Origin: Acidovorax sp. SRB_14
GTDB taxonomy: Bacteria > Pseudomonadota > Gammaproteobacteria > Burkholderiales > Burkholderiaceae_C
Assembly (NCBI RefSeq): GCF_012932145.1
Contig: NZ_MWOK01000009.1
Location: forward strand, 93,325-157,324
DNA length: 64,000 nt
Direction of reading: 5' to 3'
Under the pieces are notes generated by a model. It did not search any database. It was not told the origin of the DNA and saw only the letters and a list, made by a program, of their open reading frames with translations. How positions within the stretch are numbered: the stretch's first letter is position 1; the number at the start of each line of letters is the position of its first letter. Below are positions 44,250-53,268 of this stretch, piece after piece. The position numbers and the translations under genes were made by a program.

Positions 44250-44320
44250 GCGCTCAGCCAAGACCCCCTGGCAGGGCCCGCAGGTGGCCCGCGCCGGGGC
44301 CGACGCCGCGGCAGTGACAG

Positions 44321-44371
44321 CAAAATTGATAGCTGTCAGCGTATGCAGCACCTGGGCTGGCGCCCAAAAAC
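44321..44371. repeat. Dispersed dyad repeat, copy H
   Basis: Reads CAAAATTGATAGCTGTCAGCGTATGCAGCACCTGGGCTGGCGCCCAAAAA; the left half matches the family well, the right half is diverged. Confidence 0.7.
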
Positions 44372-44464
44372 ACCGCAAATACCGCAGCACCCCATGGCGG
44401 CGCCGGCTGGGCCATACTTGCCGGCCTGCGGCCCCATTCCGGGGCCGGCCGACAAGGAGCATGC

Positions 44465-45073
44465 GTGCAATCTGCGAGTGACCAGTGGTTCGACGAGGCG
44501 TACTACCAGCGCTACTACTTCGACAAGAAGACCAGCGTGGTCGACCCCGAGCACGTCGAGCGGCTGGGCGCCTTCGTCTGCAGCTACCTCAAGTATTTGC
44601 GCGTGCCGGTGCGCCGCGTGCTCGACGTGGGCTGCGGCATCGGGCTGTGGCGCGACGTGGTCGCGCGGCATTTTCCGCTGGCGTCGTTCCATGGCGTCGA
44701 ATACAGCGCATACCTGTGCGAGCGCTTTGGCTGGGAGCGCGGCTCGGTGGTCGATTACCAATCGGCCGAGCCGTTCGACTTCGTCATCTGCCAGGGCGTG
44801 CTGCCCTACCTGAGCGCGGCCGACCTGCAGCGGGCGCTGCGCAACCTGGCGCCGCTGTGCCGGGGCGCGCTCTACGTCGAGGCGGTCTCGCGCGAGGACT
44901 GGGAGCGCGACATCCTCGACGAGACGCTGACCGACCCGCGCCTGTTCCGGCACCGTGCGCAGCTGTACCGGCGCGGCCTCTCGAACGGCTTCATCGAGCT
45001 GGGCGGCGGTATGTGGCTGAGCCGCCAGGCCGAGGTGCCGCTGTTCGAGCTCGAATGCGCGGGCGGCCGGTGA
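44465..45073 (+). CDS. Class I SAM-dependent methyltransferase
   Basis: A 202-residue methyltransferase with motif I VLDVGCGIGLWRDVVARHF, motif II FHGVEYSAYLCERFG and the post-I region PFDFVICQGVLPYL. The start is GTG at 44465, preceded by AAGGAG; the nearby ATG at 44461 is out of frame. It overlaps the following DTW-domain gene by four bases (GTGA), so the two are translationally coupled and may both act on RNA. The substrate is not evident. Confidence 0.88.
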   Translation: MQSASDQWFDEAYYQRYYFDKKTSVVDPEHVERLGAFVCSYLKYLRVPVRRVLDVGCGIGLWRDVVARHFPLASFHGVEYSAYLCERFGWERGSVVDYQSAEPFDFVICQGVLPYLSAADLQRALRNLAPLCRGALYVEAVSREDWERDILDETLTDPRLFRHRAQLYRRGLSNGFIELGGGMWLSRQAEVPLFELECAGGR

Positions 45074-45885
45074 GCGTGGCCGACGCCGCCACCCCCAGCG
45101 CCGCCGTGGGCCACGCGGTGTCGCGCCTGCGCACCGAACGGCTGGCGCGCAGCGCCAAGCCCTTCCTGGCGCGCGGCGGCTCGCGCGTCGAGCGCTGCGC
45201 GGGGTGCCGCGTGGCCGCGAGCCACTGCCTGTGCGCGCTGCGCCCGCCCGTGCCGACGCGCGCCGGCGTGTGTTTGCTGATGGCCGACATCGAGCCGCTC
45301 AAGCCCAGCAACACGGGCTGGCTGATTGCCGACGTGGTGGCCGACACCTTTGCGTTTGGCTGGGCGCGCACCGAGGTCGATCCGGCCTTGCTGGCCCTGC
45401 TGGCCGACCCGCAGTGGCAGCCGGTGCTGGTGTTTCCGGGCGAGTTCGTAGCGCCGCCGCGCGTGGTGACCGAGGTGCCAGCGTGCACCGCCCCGAGCGG
45501 CCCGGCGGTGCCCGAAGGCCGGCGCCCGCTGTTCGTGCTGCTCGACGCGACCTGGCCCGAGGCGCGCAAGATGTTCCGCAAGAGCCCGTACCTCGACCGG
45601 CTGCCGGTGCTCAGCCTGCGGCCCGAGCAGCTCTCGCGCTACCGCCTGCGCCGCTCGCGCTGCGCCGAGCACCTGTGCACGTCCGAGGTGGCGGCGCTGT
45701 GCCTGGAGCTCGCCGGCGAGACCCACGCGGCGCAGACGCTGGAGGCCTACCTCGACGTGTTCACCGACCACTACCTGCAGGCCAAAAACCAGCAGCCGGT
45801 GGACTGGAGCGATGCGGCGCATGCGCGCCTGCTCGGTTTGAGCGGGCCGGGCGGTGGGCTGCAGGCGTTGGACCGCGCCGCATAA
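45070..45885 (+). CDS. DTW-domain protein (tRNA acp3U aminocarboxypropyltransferase family)
   Basis: A 271-residue protein with an N-terminal zinc-type Cys cluster (RCAGCRVAASHCLC), the segment LMADIEPLKPSNTGWLIADVV and the DTW motif region VLLDATWPEARKMFRKS. Family members such as TapT transfer a 3-amino-3-carboxypropyl group from AdoMet to uridine 47 of tRNA. The start is GTG at 45070, overlapping the methyltransferase stop, and GTG at 45076 is an alternative. Repeat copy I follows the gene. Confidence 0.88.
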   Translation: MSVADAATPSAAVGHAVSRLRTERLARSAKPFLARGGSRVERCAGCRVAASHCLCALRPPVPTRAGVCLLMADIEPLKPSNTGWLIADVVADTFAFGWARTEVDPALLALLADPQWQPVLVFPGEFVAPPRVVTEVPACTAPSGPAVPEGRRPLFVLLDATWPEARKMFRKSPYLDRLPVLSLRPEQLSRYRLRRSRCAEHLCTSEVAALCLELAGETHAAQTLEAYLDVFTDHYLQAKNQQPVDWSDAAHARLLGLSGPGGGLQALDRAA

Positions 45886-45920
45886 GGCGTGCCAAACGCG
45901 CCTGGTGGCGCCGCGGCATC

Positions 45921-45972
45921 ATCAAATTTAATAGCTGTCAGCGCTCTGTACATCAGCGTTTGCGGCTGATTT
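45921..45972. repeat. Dispersed dyad repeat, copy I
   Basis: Reads ATCAAATTTAATAGCTGTCAGCGCTCTGTACATCAGCGTTTGCGGCTGATTT. It lies between the convergent DTW and DUF924 genes. Confidence 0.85.
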
Positions 45973-45982
45973 CACGGTATTT

Positions 45983-46621
45983 TCAGAAGCCCGCACCGGG
46001 CTGCGCCAGATAGGCGCGCTCTTCGGCCGTGCTCTCGCGCCCGAGGATCGCGTTGCGGTGCGGAAAGCGGCCGAAGCGCGCGATCACGTTCTGGTGCTGG
46101 CGCGCGTAGTCGAGCGCGCTGGCCAGCAGCGCCTGGGTGTGCGGCGTGGCCTCGGCGGCCAGTTCGGTGAAGGCCTGCACGCTGCGTGCCTGCAGCGCTG
46201 GGTCTTCGGCGTGCTCGAGCGGAAGGTACAGAAAGGTGCGCGCCACGGTGGGCAGGGCGCGGTCGTGGCCTTCGGCGATGGCCTGCAGCGCGAGGGCCAG
46301 CGCCTGCGCGTCGCCGGCGAAGCTGCGGGGCGTGCCGCGGTGCACGTTGCGCGTGAACTGGTCGAGCACGATGGCGAGTGCCAGGCTGCCCCAGGGGCCG
46401 CGCGCCCAGGTGTCGAGGCGCCCGGCCAGCGCCTCGTCGACCAGCGCGCCAAAGCGCCGGGCGATGTCGGCATCGCCCGCGTCCGACTTCGTGAACCACA
46501 GGCTTTGCCGCGTGAGCGCGCTGGCGTCGGTGGGCACCTCGGCGCCGAGCCAGAACGCCAGCACATCGGCGATGCGCGGATCGGCGGCGGACTTCGGGGG
46601 CAGGGACGGCGGGGTGGGCAT
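45983..46621 (-). CDS. DUF924-family protein
   Basis: A 212-residue alpha-helical protein of the DUF924 family, which has TPR-like folds. Characteristic stretches are VLAFWLGAE, WFTKSDAGDADIARRFG, WGSLALAIVLDQFTRNVHRG and RFGRFPHRNAILGRES. The function is unknown. Length is normal for the family (about 180-220). It ends next to repeat copy I. No operon partner is evident; the Bug receptor gene upstream is 93 bases away on the same strand. Confidence 0.9.
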   Translation of the reverse strand: MPTPPSLPPKSAADPRIADVLAFWLGAEVPTDASALTRQSLWFTKSDAGDADIARRFGALVDEALAGRLDTWARGPWGSLALAIVLDQFTRNVHRGTPRSFAGDAQALALALQAIAEGHDRALPTVARTFLYLPLEHAEDPALQARSVQAFTELAAEATPHTQALLASALDYARQHQNVIARFGRFPHRNAILGRESTAEERAYLAQPGAGF

Positions 46622-46714
46622 GGCGGCAGGTCTCCGGGTTGGCGCCGGTCGGCGCGAAGGGCCATTGTGCGGCGCTTCACGGCGCGCCGCCCGGCGCCAC
46701 CGGGTGCGCGGAGA

Positions 46715-47713
46715 TCAGTCCGCGCGGATGCCCGCCTTGGCGACGATGTCCTTCCAGCGCTTTTGCTCGCTGGCGATGAACGCGGCGAACTGCTCTGGCG
46801 TTTCGCCACCGGGCACCGCGTCTTCGTGCGCAAAGCGCTCTGCGACGGCGGGCGACTTGAGCGCGGCGGCGCAGGCCAGCTGCAGGCGCTTGACCACGTC
46901 GGGCGGCGTGCCCGCGGGGGCCAGCATGCCGTACCACTGCACCGACTCGAAGCCCGGGTAGCCGGACTCGGCCACGGTGGGCATCTGGGGCAGTGACGGC
47001 AGGCGCGCCTTGGTGCCGGTGGCGATGCCGCGCAGCGTGCCCTTCTTGATGTGCGTGCCCAGCGCCGGGGTGCCCGCCGAGAACAGCTGGATGCGCCCGG
47101 CCATCAGGTCGTTGAGCGCCGGGCCGGTGCCGCGGTAGGGAATGTGCGTGGCCTTCAAGCCCGTGGTGAGCTTGAGGTATTCCATCGCCAGGTGCCCGGC
47201 GCTGGCGTTGCCGGCCGAGGCGTAGTTGAGTTCGGTCGGGTTTTTCTTGCTGTACTCGACCAGCTCTTGCAGGTTCTTCGCGGGCACGCTGGGGTGGGCC
47301 ACGAACAGGCTCGGCACCTTGACGAACAGCGTGACGGGAACGAAGTCCTTGTTCACGTCGTAGCCGGGGTTGTTGTAGATGAACGGGTTCACCGCCAGCG
47401 AGCCCACGTGGCCCTGGATGAGCGTGTAGCCATCGGCCGGTGCGCGCGCGGTCTCGAGCATCGCGGGGATGCCGCCGCCGCCGGCCTTGTTGTCCACCAT
47501 GACGGTGGTGCCGAGGATGCGCGTGAGTTCATGGGTGACCGCACGGCCGACGATGTCCGAGGTGCCGCCGGGCACGAACGGCACGATGAAGCGCACGGTG
47601 CGGCCCTTGGAGGGCCAGGCCGCATTCTGGGCGTGCACGACGGTCGCGGGCAGGGCCGCGGCCGCGCCGGCGGCCAGCAGCGTGCGGCGCGTGAGGTAAA
47701 GGGGTTCGGTCAT
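46715..47713 (-). CDS. Bug/TctC-family periplasmic receptor
   Basis: A 332-residue receptor with a twin-arginine-like signal (LTRRTLLAAGAAAALPATVVHA). Mature motifs: VRFIVPFVPGGTSDIVGRAV, VMVDNKAGGGGIPAML, HIPYRGTGPALNDLMAGRIQ. It lies directly downstream of another Bug gene (47782-48783) with 68 bases between, so the two form a tandem pair of paralogues that are clearly diverged. The ligand is unknown; no transporter gene is beside it. Confidence 0.92.
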   Translation of the reverse strand: MTEPLYLTRRTLLAAGAAAALPATVVHAQNAAWPSKGRTVRFIVPFVPGGTSDIVGRAVTHELTRILGTTVMVDNKAGGGGIPAMLETARAPADGYTLIQGHVGSLAVNPFIYNNPGYDVNKDFVPVTLFVKVPSLFVAHPSVPAKNLQELVEYSKKNPTELNYASAGNASAGHLAMEYLKLTTGLKATHIPYRGTGPALNDLMAGRIQLFSAGTPALGTHIKKGTLRGIATGTKARLPSLPQMPTVAESGYPGFESVQWYGMLAPAGTPPDVVKRLQLACAAALKSPAVAERFAHEDAVPGGETPEQFAAFIASEQKRWKDIVAKAGIRAD

Positions 47714-47781
47714 CAGGACTCCTGTGATTTGTGGTTATTTGTGGTTGGGGGATGCGCACCCCGGACGGGGTGCTGCGCGGG

Positions 47782-48783
47782 TCAGTCGGGTTTGACGTCC
47801 AGCTGTTTCACCACCTGGGTCCAGGTGGCGATTTCCTGGGCGATCAGCGCCTTGAATTCCGCCGGGCTGCCGCCCGCGGGTTCGGCGCCGTCGGCCTGGA
47901 ATTTCTTCGGCGTGGCGGGCAGGGCCAGCACCTTGTTCACTTCGGTGTTGATGCGCTGGACGATGTGCGCCGGCAGGCCTTTGGGCCCGATCAGGCCGTA
48001 CCACAGCGTGACGTCGTAGCCGGGGTAGCCCGACTCGGCAATCGTCGGCACCTGGGGCAGCGCGCTCAGGCGCTTGGGCGTGGTGACGGCGAGCGCCCGC
48101 AGCTTGCCCGCGCTGACGTGCGGCAGCGCGCTGGCCGTGGCGGCGAAGTACACGTCCACCTGTTTGCCCAGCATGTCGTTGAGTGCCGCGCCGCCGCCCT
48201 TGTAGGGGATGTGGTTCATCTGCACGTCGGCGCGGTTGGCGAATTCGGCGGCGGCCAGGTGCAGCGCGCTGCCCTTGCCCGACGAGGCATAGGTCAGGTG
48301 GCCCTTGCGCTCCCTGGCCGCCTGCGCGATGTCCTTCATGCTGTGGAAGCCCGAGTCGGGGTGCGTGACCACGAGCAGCGGGCCCGCCGAAATCTGGGCC
48401 ACCGGCGTGATGTCGTTCACCGGGTCGAACTTGAGCTTGTAGAGGCTGGGGTTGACGGTGTAGCTCGCCGAGATCAGCGTGAAGGTGTAGCCGTCGGCCG
48501 GCGCGGCCAGGCCCGCCTCCACGCCAATCAGGCCGCCCGCGCCGGCCTTGTTTTCCACCACCACGGGCTGGCCCAGCGCGTTGGTCAGGCCCTGGGCGAT
48601 GTAGCGGCCCACGATGTCGGCCCCGCCCCCGGGCACGAAGGTCACGATGAGCTTGATGGGCCGCGTGGGGTAGTCGGCGCCGGCGGCCGGTGTCTGTGCC
48701 GCAGCGGTGTCGCAGGCCAGGGCGGCCAGCAGGCCGCCACCGAGGGAGGCAAGGCGCAAGGAAGTCGGGAAGTGCAGGGGCAT
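47782..48783 (-). CDS. Bug/TctC-family periplasmic receptor
   Basis: A 333-residue receptor with a Sec signal (LASLGGGLLAALACDTAAA). Mature motifs: [59 protein letters not shown] and LWYGLIGPKGLPAHIVQRI. The start at 48783 (MPLHF) was chosen because it opens directly onto the signal peptide. It is first of the tandem receptor pair on the reverse strand. Confidence 0.92.
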   Translation of the reverse strand: MPLHFPTSLRLASLGGGLLAALACDTAAAQTPAAGADYPTRPIKLIVTFVPGGGADIVGRYIAQGLTNALGQPVVVENKAGAGGLIGVEAGLAAPADGYTFTLISASYTVNPSLYKLKFDPVNDITPVAQISAGPLLVVTHPDSGFHSMKDIAQAARERKGHLTYASSGKGSALHLAAAEFANRADVQMNHIPYKGGGAALNDMLGKQVDVYFAATASALPHVSAGKLRALAVTTPKRLSALPQVPTIAESGYPGYDVTLWYGLIGPKGLPAHIVQRINTEVNKVLALPATPKKFQADGAEPAGGSPAEFKALIAQEIATWTQVVKQLDVKPD

Positions 48784-49000
48784 GGCGGGGTTCAGGAAAG
48801 GGAAGGGACGGAGCTGCTCGGCGGCGGTGGCAGGGCCGGGTGCGCCCAAAGCCCGCATTCTCGGATGGCGCCGCGCAAGCGGTGAGCCCTGTCGGCGGAT
48901 ACCAGATATCAGACAAAGGCATAGCAGGCCGGAACCGGTGCGGCGCCGCCGTGCGCGGGCCTTACAGCCCGTCACAGGCGCCTGCCGCACAATCGGCGCC

Positions 49001-49600
49001 ATGCACTGGTCCGCCCCCTCTTTCCCGTCCCGCAGCGCCCTGCCACGCCGCCACTGGCTCGCCAGCGCGGCGCTGGGCCTGGCGCTGGCCGCCACCGCGT
49101 GCACGGGGCCGGCGCTGCCGCGCAGCGTCACGCTGTCGCTCGAGACGCTGCAGGACAAGCTCGCGCAGCGCTTTCCGCGCAGCTATCCCGTGGCTGGCCT
49201 GGTCGAGCTGAACCTGCAGGCGCCGCGCCTGGCGCTGCGGCCCGAGCGCAACCGCATCAACGCCGTGGTCGCGCTGCAGGCCCAGGGCGCGGCGCTGCGC
49301 CGCACCTACGACGGCACGCTGGACCTGGACTTTGCGCTGCGCTACGAGCCAAGCGACCACACGGTGCGCGCCTACGAGCTGCAGGTGCATGCGCTGCAGT
49401 TCGACGGCCTGCCCGCGCAGGCCGCGCAGCTGCTCAGCGGCCTGGCGCCGCAGCTGGCACAGCAGGCGCTGCGCGAGGTGGTGCTGCACCAGTTCCAGCC
49501 CAAGGACCTGGCGCTCGCCGACAGCCTGGGCCTGCAGCCCGGGCGCATGACGGTGACGGAGCGCGGCCTGGTGGTCGAGCTGGTCAGCAAGCAGCCCTGA
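49001..49600 (+). CDS. DUF1439 lipoprotein (YceB-like)
   Basis: A 199-residue lipoprotein: basic Arg-rich N-terminus, hydrophobic core and lipobox ATAC. The mature part has the DUF1439 pattern, with LSLETLQDKLAQRFPRSYPV, ELNLQAPRLALRPERNRINA and a beta-rich remainder ending QPGRMTVTERGLVVELV. E. coli YceB is the typical member; it is thought to sit at the outer membrane with a lipid-binding (BPI-like) fold. The start at 49001 gives the signal peptide. Its function here is unknown. Confidence 0.85.
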   Translation: MHWSAPSFPSRSALPRRHWLASAALGLALAATACTGPALPRSVTLSLETLQDKLAQRFPRSYPVAGLVELNLQAPRLALRPERNRINAVVALQAQGAALRRTYDGTLDLDFALRYEPSDHTVRAYELQVHALQFDGLPAQAAQLLSGLAPQLAQQALREVVLHQFQPKDLALADSLGLQPGRMTVTERGLVVELVSKQP

Positions 49601-49728
49601 GCGGGCCGGCAGCCGAGGTTGGCCCTGAGACCGGCGCGGGGCCGCCGGCTTCGTTACAGTAGCCCCCCGCGCCACGCCTGGCAGCGCCGGGCGCGCACCC
49701 TTCCATCCCTCACCCTCCACATCCCACC

Positions 49729-49980
49729 ATGACCAAGGACCTGGCTCGACAGAGCGAACTCAAGAAGATGGAGCTGTGCGACGCGTGCGCCGGCATCCAG
49801 CGCAACTGGCGCCGTGCGCCCGGCCATGCCGAGCTGGTGCAGCGCGGCAACCGCAAGGAAGAACGCGACCACGGCGAGGTCACCATCACGCGCTACGTGT
49901 GCGACCGCTGCGGCACGGCCTGGGAGTACGAGAACGACAAGACCAACCAGCAGGCGGGCTGGTCGGTGGTGGGCCGCTGA
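49729..49980 (+). CDS. Small zinc-ribbon hypothetical protein
   Basis: An 83-residue cytoplasmic protein with two CxxC pairs (CDACAGIQ near the start and CDRCGTAW near the end), enough for one zinc ribbon, and basic residues between them. It could be a nucleic-acid-binding or adaptor protein. I do not recognise a named family. It is preceded by a plain intergenic sequence and followed 132 bases later by the hybrid kinase gene. Confidence 0.65.
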   Translation: MTKDLARQSELKKMELCDACAGIQRNWRRAPGHAELVQRGNRKEERDHGEVTITRYVCDRCGTAWEYENDKTNQQAGWSVVGR

Positions 49981-50112
49981 AGGCCGCTCCCGCGCACCAG
50001 GCCCGCGGCGGCGCCCGCAGCACCCGCAGCGCGGCCCCGAATTCATGCGTTGGGCACGCGCCCACTTCGCCCGGCCGCACGCGGTGGGCGGGTAGGGGCT
50101 ATAAAGGTGCGT

Positions 50113-52995
50113 ATGCACGACGTTACAAAATCCAGCAATTTCCACGGTAGCGGTTCCGTGCCGCCTTTTCTCGTGGCGGGCGGGCGCATGGCCGCACTGG
50201 TGGTGGCCTTCGACTGGAGCGCCACGGCCCTGGGGCCATTGCAGGACTGGCCCGTGGACATGACCGCGCCGATCGCGCTGATGCTGCGCTCGAAGGTGCC
50301 GATGGTGATGCTCTGGGGCCCCGCAGGCGTGCTGATCTACAACGACGGCTACGCGGCGTTCTCGGGCGACCGCCACCCCGCGATCCTGGGCCAGCCGGTG
50401 CGCCAGGCCTGGCCCGAGGTCAGCGACTTCAACCACCAGGTGCTGGAGAAATGCCTCGCGGGCGAGACGCTGTCGTACAAGGACCGGGAGTTCTGGCTGC
50501 ACCGCACCGGCCAGAGCGAGCAGCTATGGACCGACCTTGACTACTCGCCCATTCTGGACGCCCGGGGCGTCCCCGCCGGCGTGCTGGCCATCGTCATCGA
50601 GACCACCGCCAAAGTGCGCGCCCAGCGCCGCGTGAGCAGCGAGCGCGAACGCCTGCACCGCATGTTTGCCCAGGCCCCGGGCTTCATGGCCATGCTGCAC
50701 GGGCCCGAGCATGTGTTTGACATGGCCAACCCGGCTTTCATGCAGCTCATCGGCCACCGCGATGTGATGGGCAAACCGGTGCGCACGGCGGTGCCCGACG
50801 TCGAAGGCCAGGGGTTTTTCGAGCGGCTCGACCAGGTCTTTGCCAGCGGCGAGGCCTTTTTTGCGCAGTCCATGCCAGCGCTGCTGCAGCGCATCCCGAA
50901 TGCCGCGCCCGAGCAGCGCTATGTCGACCTCGTCTACCAGCCGGTGCGCGGCGAGAACGACCAGGTGATCGGCATCTTTGTCGAAGGCGCCGACGTGACT
51001 GCGCGCGTGCAGGCCGAGGCCGCGGTGCGTGCCAACGAGCGGCAACTGCGCGAATTTGCCCAGGCCATGCCCAACCACGTCTGGGCCGCCGGGCCCGACG
51101 GCGCGCTCGACTGGTTCAACGGCATCGTCACGCAGTACAGCGGCCTGCCCTTGCCCGCGCTGCAGGAAGGCGGTTGGAAGACCCTGGTGCACCCCGACGA
51201 CCTGCCCGCGGCGCTGCGCCACTGGAGCGGCGCGGTGCGCGCCGGCACGCCCTACGAGGTCGAGTTCCGCCTGCGCCGCGCCGATGGCGCCTACCGCTGG
51301 CACATCGCGCGCGCGCAGGCCATCCGGGATGCCGCGGGGCGCATCACGCGCTGGGTGGGCACCAACACCGACATTGACGAGCAAAAGCGCACTACCCGGG
51401 CGCTGGCGCACCTCAACGACCACCTTGAGCAGCAGATTGCCGCGCGCACCGCCGACCGCGACCGCATGTGGCGCCTCTCGACCGACGTCATGCTGGTGTG
51501 CGACCTGGAGGGCAGCATGGTCTCGGTCAACCCGGCCTGGACGACGCTGCTGGGCTGGCCGCAGGCCGATCTGGTGGGGCGCAACTTCCTCGAGTTCGTG
51601 CACCCCGACGACCTGCAAGCCACCCACGCGGAAATGGCCAAGCTGGCGCAGGGCATCACCACTTTCCGCTTTGAAACCCGCTACCGGTGCCAGGACGGCA
51701 ACTACCGTCTGCTGGTGTGGACGGCGGTGCCCGAAGTGGGCTTCGTCCACGCCGTCGGGCGCGACGTGACCGCGGACCGCGAGGCCGCGCAGGCGCTCAA
51801 GCGCACCGAGGCGGCGCTGCACCAGGCGCAGAAGATGGAGAGCATCGGCCAGCTCACGGGCGGCGTGGCGCACGACTTCAACAACCTGCTGCAGGTCATC
51901 TCGGGCAACCTGCAGCTGCTCGGGCGCGCGGTGGCCGGGCAGGAGAAGCCCCAGGGCTATGTGAAAAGCGCGCTCGCCGCCGTGCGCCGCGCCGCCAAGC
52001 TGGCCGACCAGCTGCTGGCGTTCTCGCGCCGCCAGCCGCTCGCGCCCACGACCGTCAACCTCGGGCGCTTTGTCACCGGCCTCGAGGAGCTGCTGCGCCG
52101 CACGCTGGGCGAGAACATCGCGATCGAGACCCTGGTGGCCGAGGGGCTGTGGAATTCGCTGGTCGACCCGACGCAGGTGGAAAACGCGCTCTTGAACCTG
52201 GCCTTCAATGCGCGCGACGCGATGAACGGCAGCGGGCGGCTGACCATCGAGGCGAGCAATGCCGTGCTCGACGAGGCCGATGTGCACGAGCATCCCGACC
52301 TGGCGGCGGGGCAGTACGTGCTGCTGGCCGTCACCGACACCGGCAGCGGCATGGCGCCCGAGGTGCTGCTCAAGGCCTTCGAGCCGTTCTTCTCGACCAA
52401 GTCCGAAGGCAAGGGCACGGGCCTGGGGCTGTCGATGGTCTACGGCTTCGCCAAGCAGTCGGGCGGGCATGTCAAGGTGCTGAGCGAACTCGGCCAGGGC
52501 ACGACCGTCAAGCTGTTCCTGCCGCGCAGCCTCGACGACGAGGCCCCCGCGCTGGCGGCGCCGGCGCAGGAAGGGGCCGGCGGCAGCGAGACCATCCTGG
52601 TGGCCGAGGACGACGAGGGCGTGCGCGCCACCGTGGTCGAGCTGCTGCAGCAGCTGGGCTACCAGGTGCTGCAGGCGCGCGATGCGGCCTCTGCGCTGGC
52701 CATCGTCGACTCGGGCGTGCCGATCGACCTGCTGTTCACCGATGTCGTCATGCCCGGCAGCCTGCGCAGCCCCGAGCTCGCGCGCCGCGCGCGCGAACGC
52801 CTGCCGCACCTGGCCGTGCTGTTCACCTCGGGCTACGCGCAGGACGCCATCGTGCACGGCGGGCGGCTCGACGCGGGCGTCGATCTGCTGGGCAAGCCCT
52901 ACACGCAGGACGCGCTGGCCCGCAAGATCCGCCACGTGCTGGCCTACCAACAACGCGCGCCGGCCACGGGCCGCGATGCGCTGCCAGCGCACTGA
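50113..52995 (+). CDS. Cytoplasmic PAS-domain hybrid sensor histidine kinase
   Basis: A 960-residue kinase without membrane helices. In order: an N-terminal PAS-like segment (WGPAGVLIYNDGYAAFSG), two or three further PAS/PAC domains (LDWFNGIVTQYSGLPL; LVCDLEGSMVSVNPAWTTLL) with coiled-coil linkers, an HWE-free HisKA domain (H587 in GGVAHDFNNLLQVIS), an ATPase domain (NLAFNARDAM, DTGSGM, KGTGLGLSMVYG), and a C-terminal receiver with D877 in LLFTDVVMPG. This architecture (PAS-PAS-HisKA-HATPase-REC, 'FixL-like') senses cytoplasmic or light/redox signals. No partner response regulator is next to it, so the attached receiver may be its own output or a phosphate sink. Confidence 0.92.
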   Translation: MHDVTKSSNFHGSGSVPPFLVAGGRMAALVVAFDWSATALGPLQDWPVDMTAPIALMLRSKVPMVMLWGPAGVLIYNDGYAAFSGDRHPAILGQPVRQAWPEVSDFNHQVLEKCLAGETLSYKDREFWLHRTGQSEQLWTDLDYSPILDARGVPAGVLAIVIETTAKVRAQRRVSSERERLHRMFAQAPGFMAMLHGPEHVFDMANPAFMQLIGHRDVMGKPVRTAVPDVEGQGFFERLDQVFASGEAFFAQSMPALLQRIPNAAPEQRYVDLVYQPVRGENDQVIGIFVEGADVTARVQAEAAVRANERQLREFAQAMPNHVWAAGPDGALDWFNGIVTQYSGLPLPALQEGGWKTLVHPDDLPAALRHWSGAVRAGTPYEVEFRLRRADGAYRWHIARAQAIRDAAGRITRWVGTNTDIDEQKRTTRALAHLNDHLEQQIAARTADRDRMWRLSTDVMLVCDLEGSMVSVNPAWTTLLGWPQADLVGRNFLEFVHPDDLQATHAEMAKLAQGITTFRFETRYRCQDGNYRLLVWTAVPEVGFVHAVGRDVTADREAAQALKRTEAALHQAQKMESIGQLTGGVAHDFNNLLQVISGNLQLLGRAVAGQEKPQGYVKSALAAVRRAAKLADQLLAFSRRQPLAPTTVNLGRFVTGLEELLRRTLGENIAIETLVAEGLWNSLVDPTQVENALLNLAFNARDAMNGSGRLTIEASNAVLDEADVHEHPDLAAGQYVLLAVTDTGSGMAPEVLLKAFEPFFSTKSEGKGTGLGLSMVYGFAKQSGGHVKVLSELGQGTTVKLFLPRSLDDEAPALAAPAQEGAGGSETILVAEDDEGVRATVVELLQQLGYQVLQARDAASALAIVDSGVPIDLLFTDVVMPGSLRSPELARRARERLPHLAVLFTSGYAQDAIVHGGRLDAGVDLLGKPYTQDALARKIRHVLAYQQRAPATGRDALPAH

Positions 52996-53046
52996 GACGG
53001 CCGCGCCCCGCGCCGGCCGCGGCGGGGCGCAGGGCCATGCGGCTGC

Positions 53047-53104
53047 GCTATCAAAAAAGAGAGCTGCCAGCGCTGACTGGGCCTGCGTTTTCGCCGCTTT
53101 TGGC
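53047..53104. repeat. Dispersed dyad repeat, copy J
   Basis: Reads GCTATCAAAAAAGAGAGCTGCCAGCGCTGACTGGGCCTGCGTTTTCGCCGC. The left half fits the family (AAAGAGAGCTGCCAGCGCT), the right half is diverged. It lies downstream of the hybrid kinase gene. Confidence 0.7.
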
Positions 53105-53268
53105 ATAAAAACAAGGCGCCCGGAGCGGGGCGCCGCGCAGGCGCGGCTGCAACACACTGTTCCAGTGCCGGCCCTTTTCTTTTGTGCCCCCGGCGCCCAT
53201 CTGGGGCTGTACCCGCCGCTTGGCCGCCGCACCTGCGCGGCGGCGATTTCACTCCCAGGAGCCTTGCC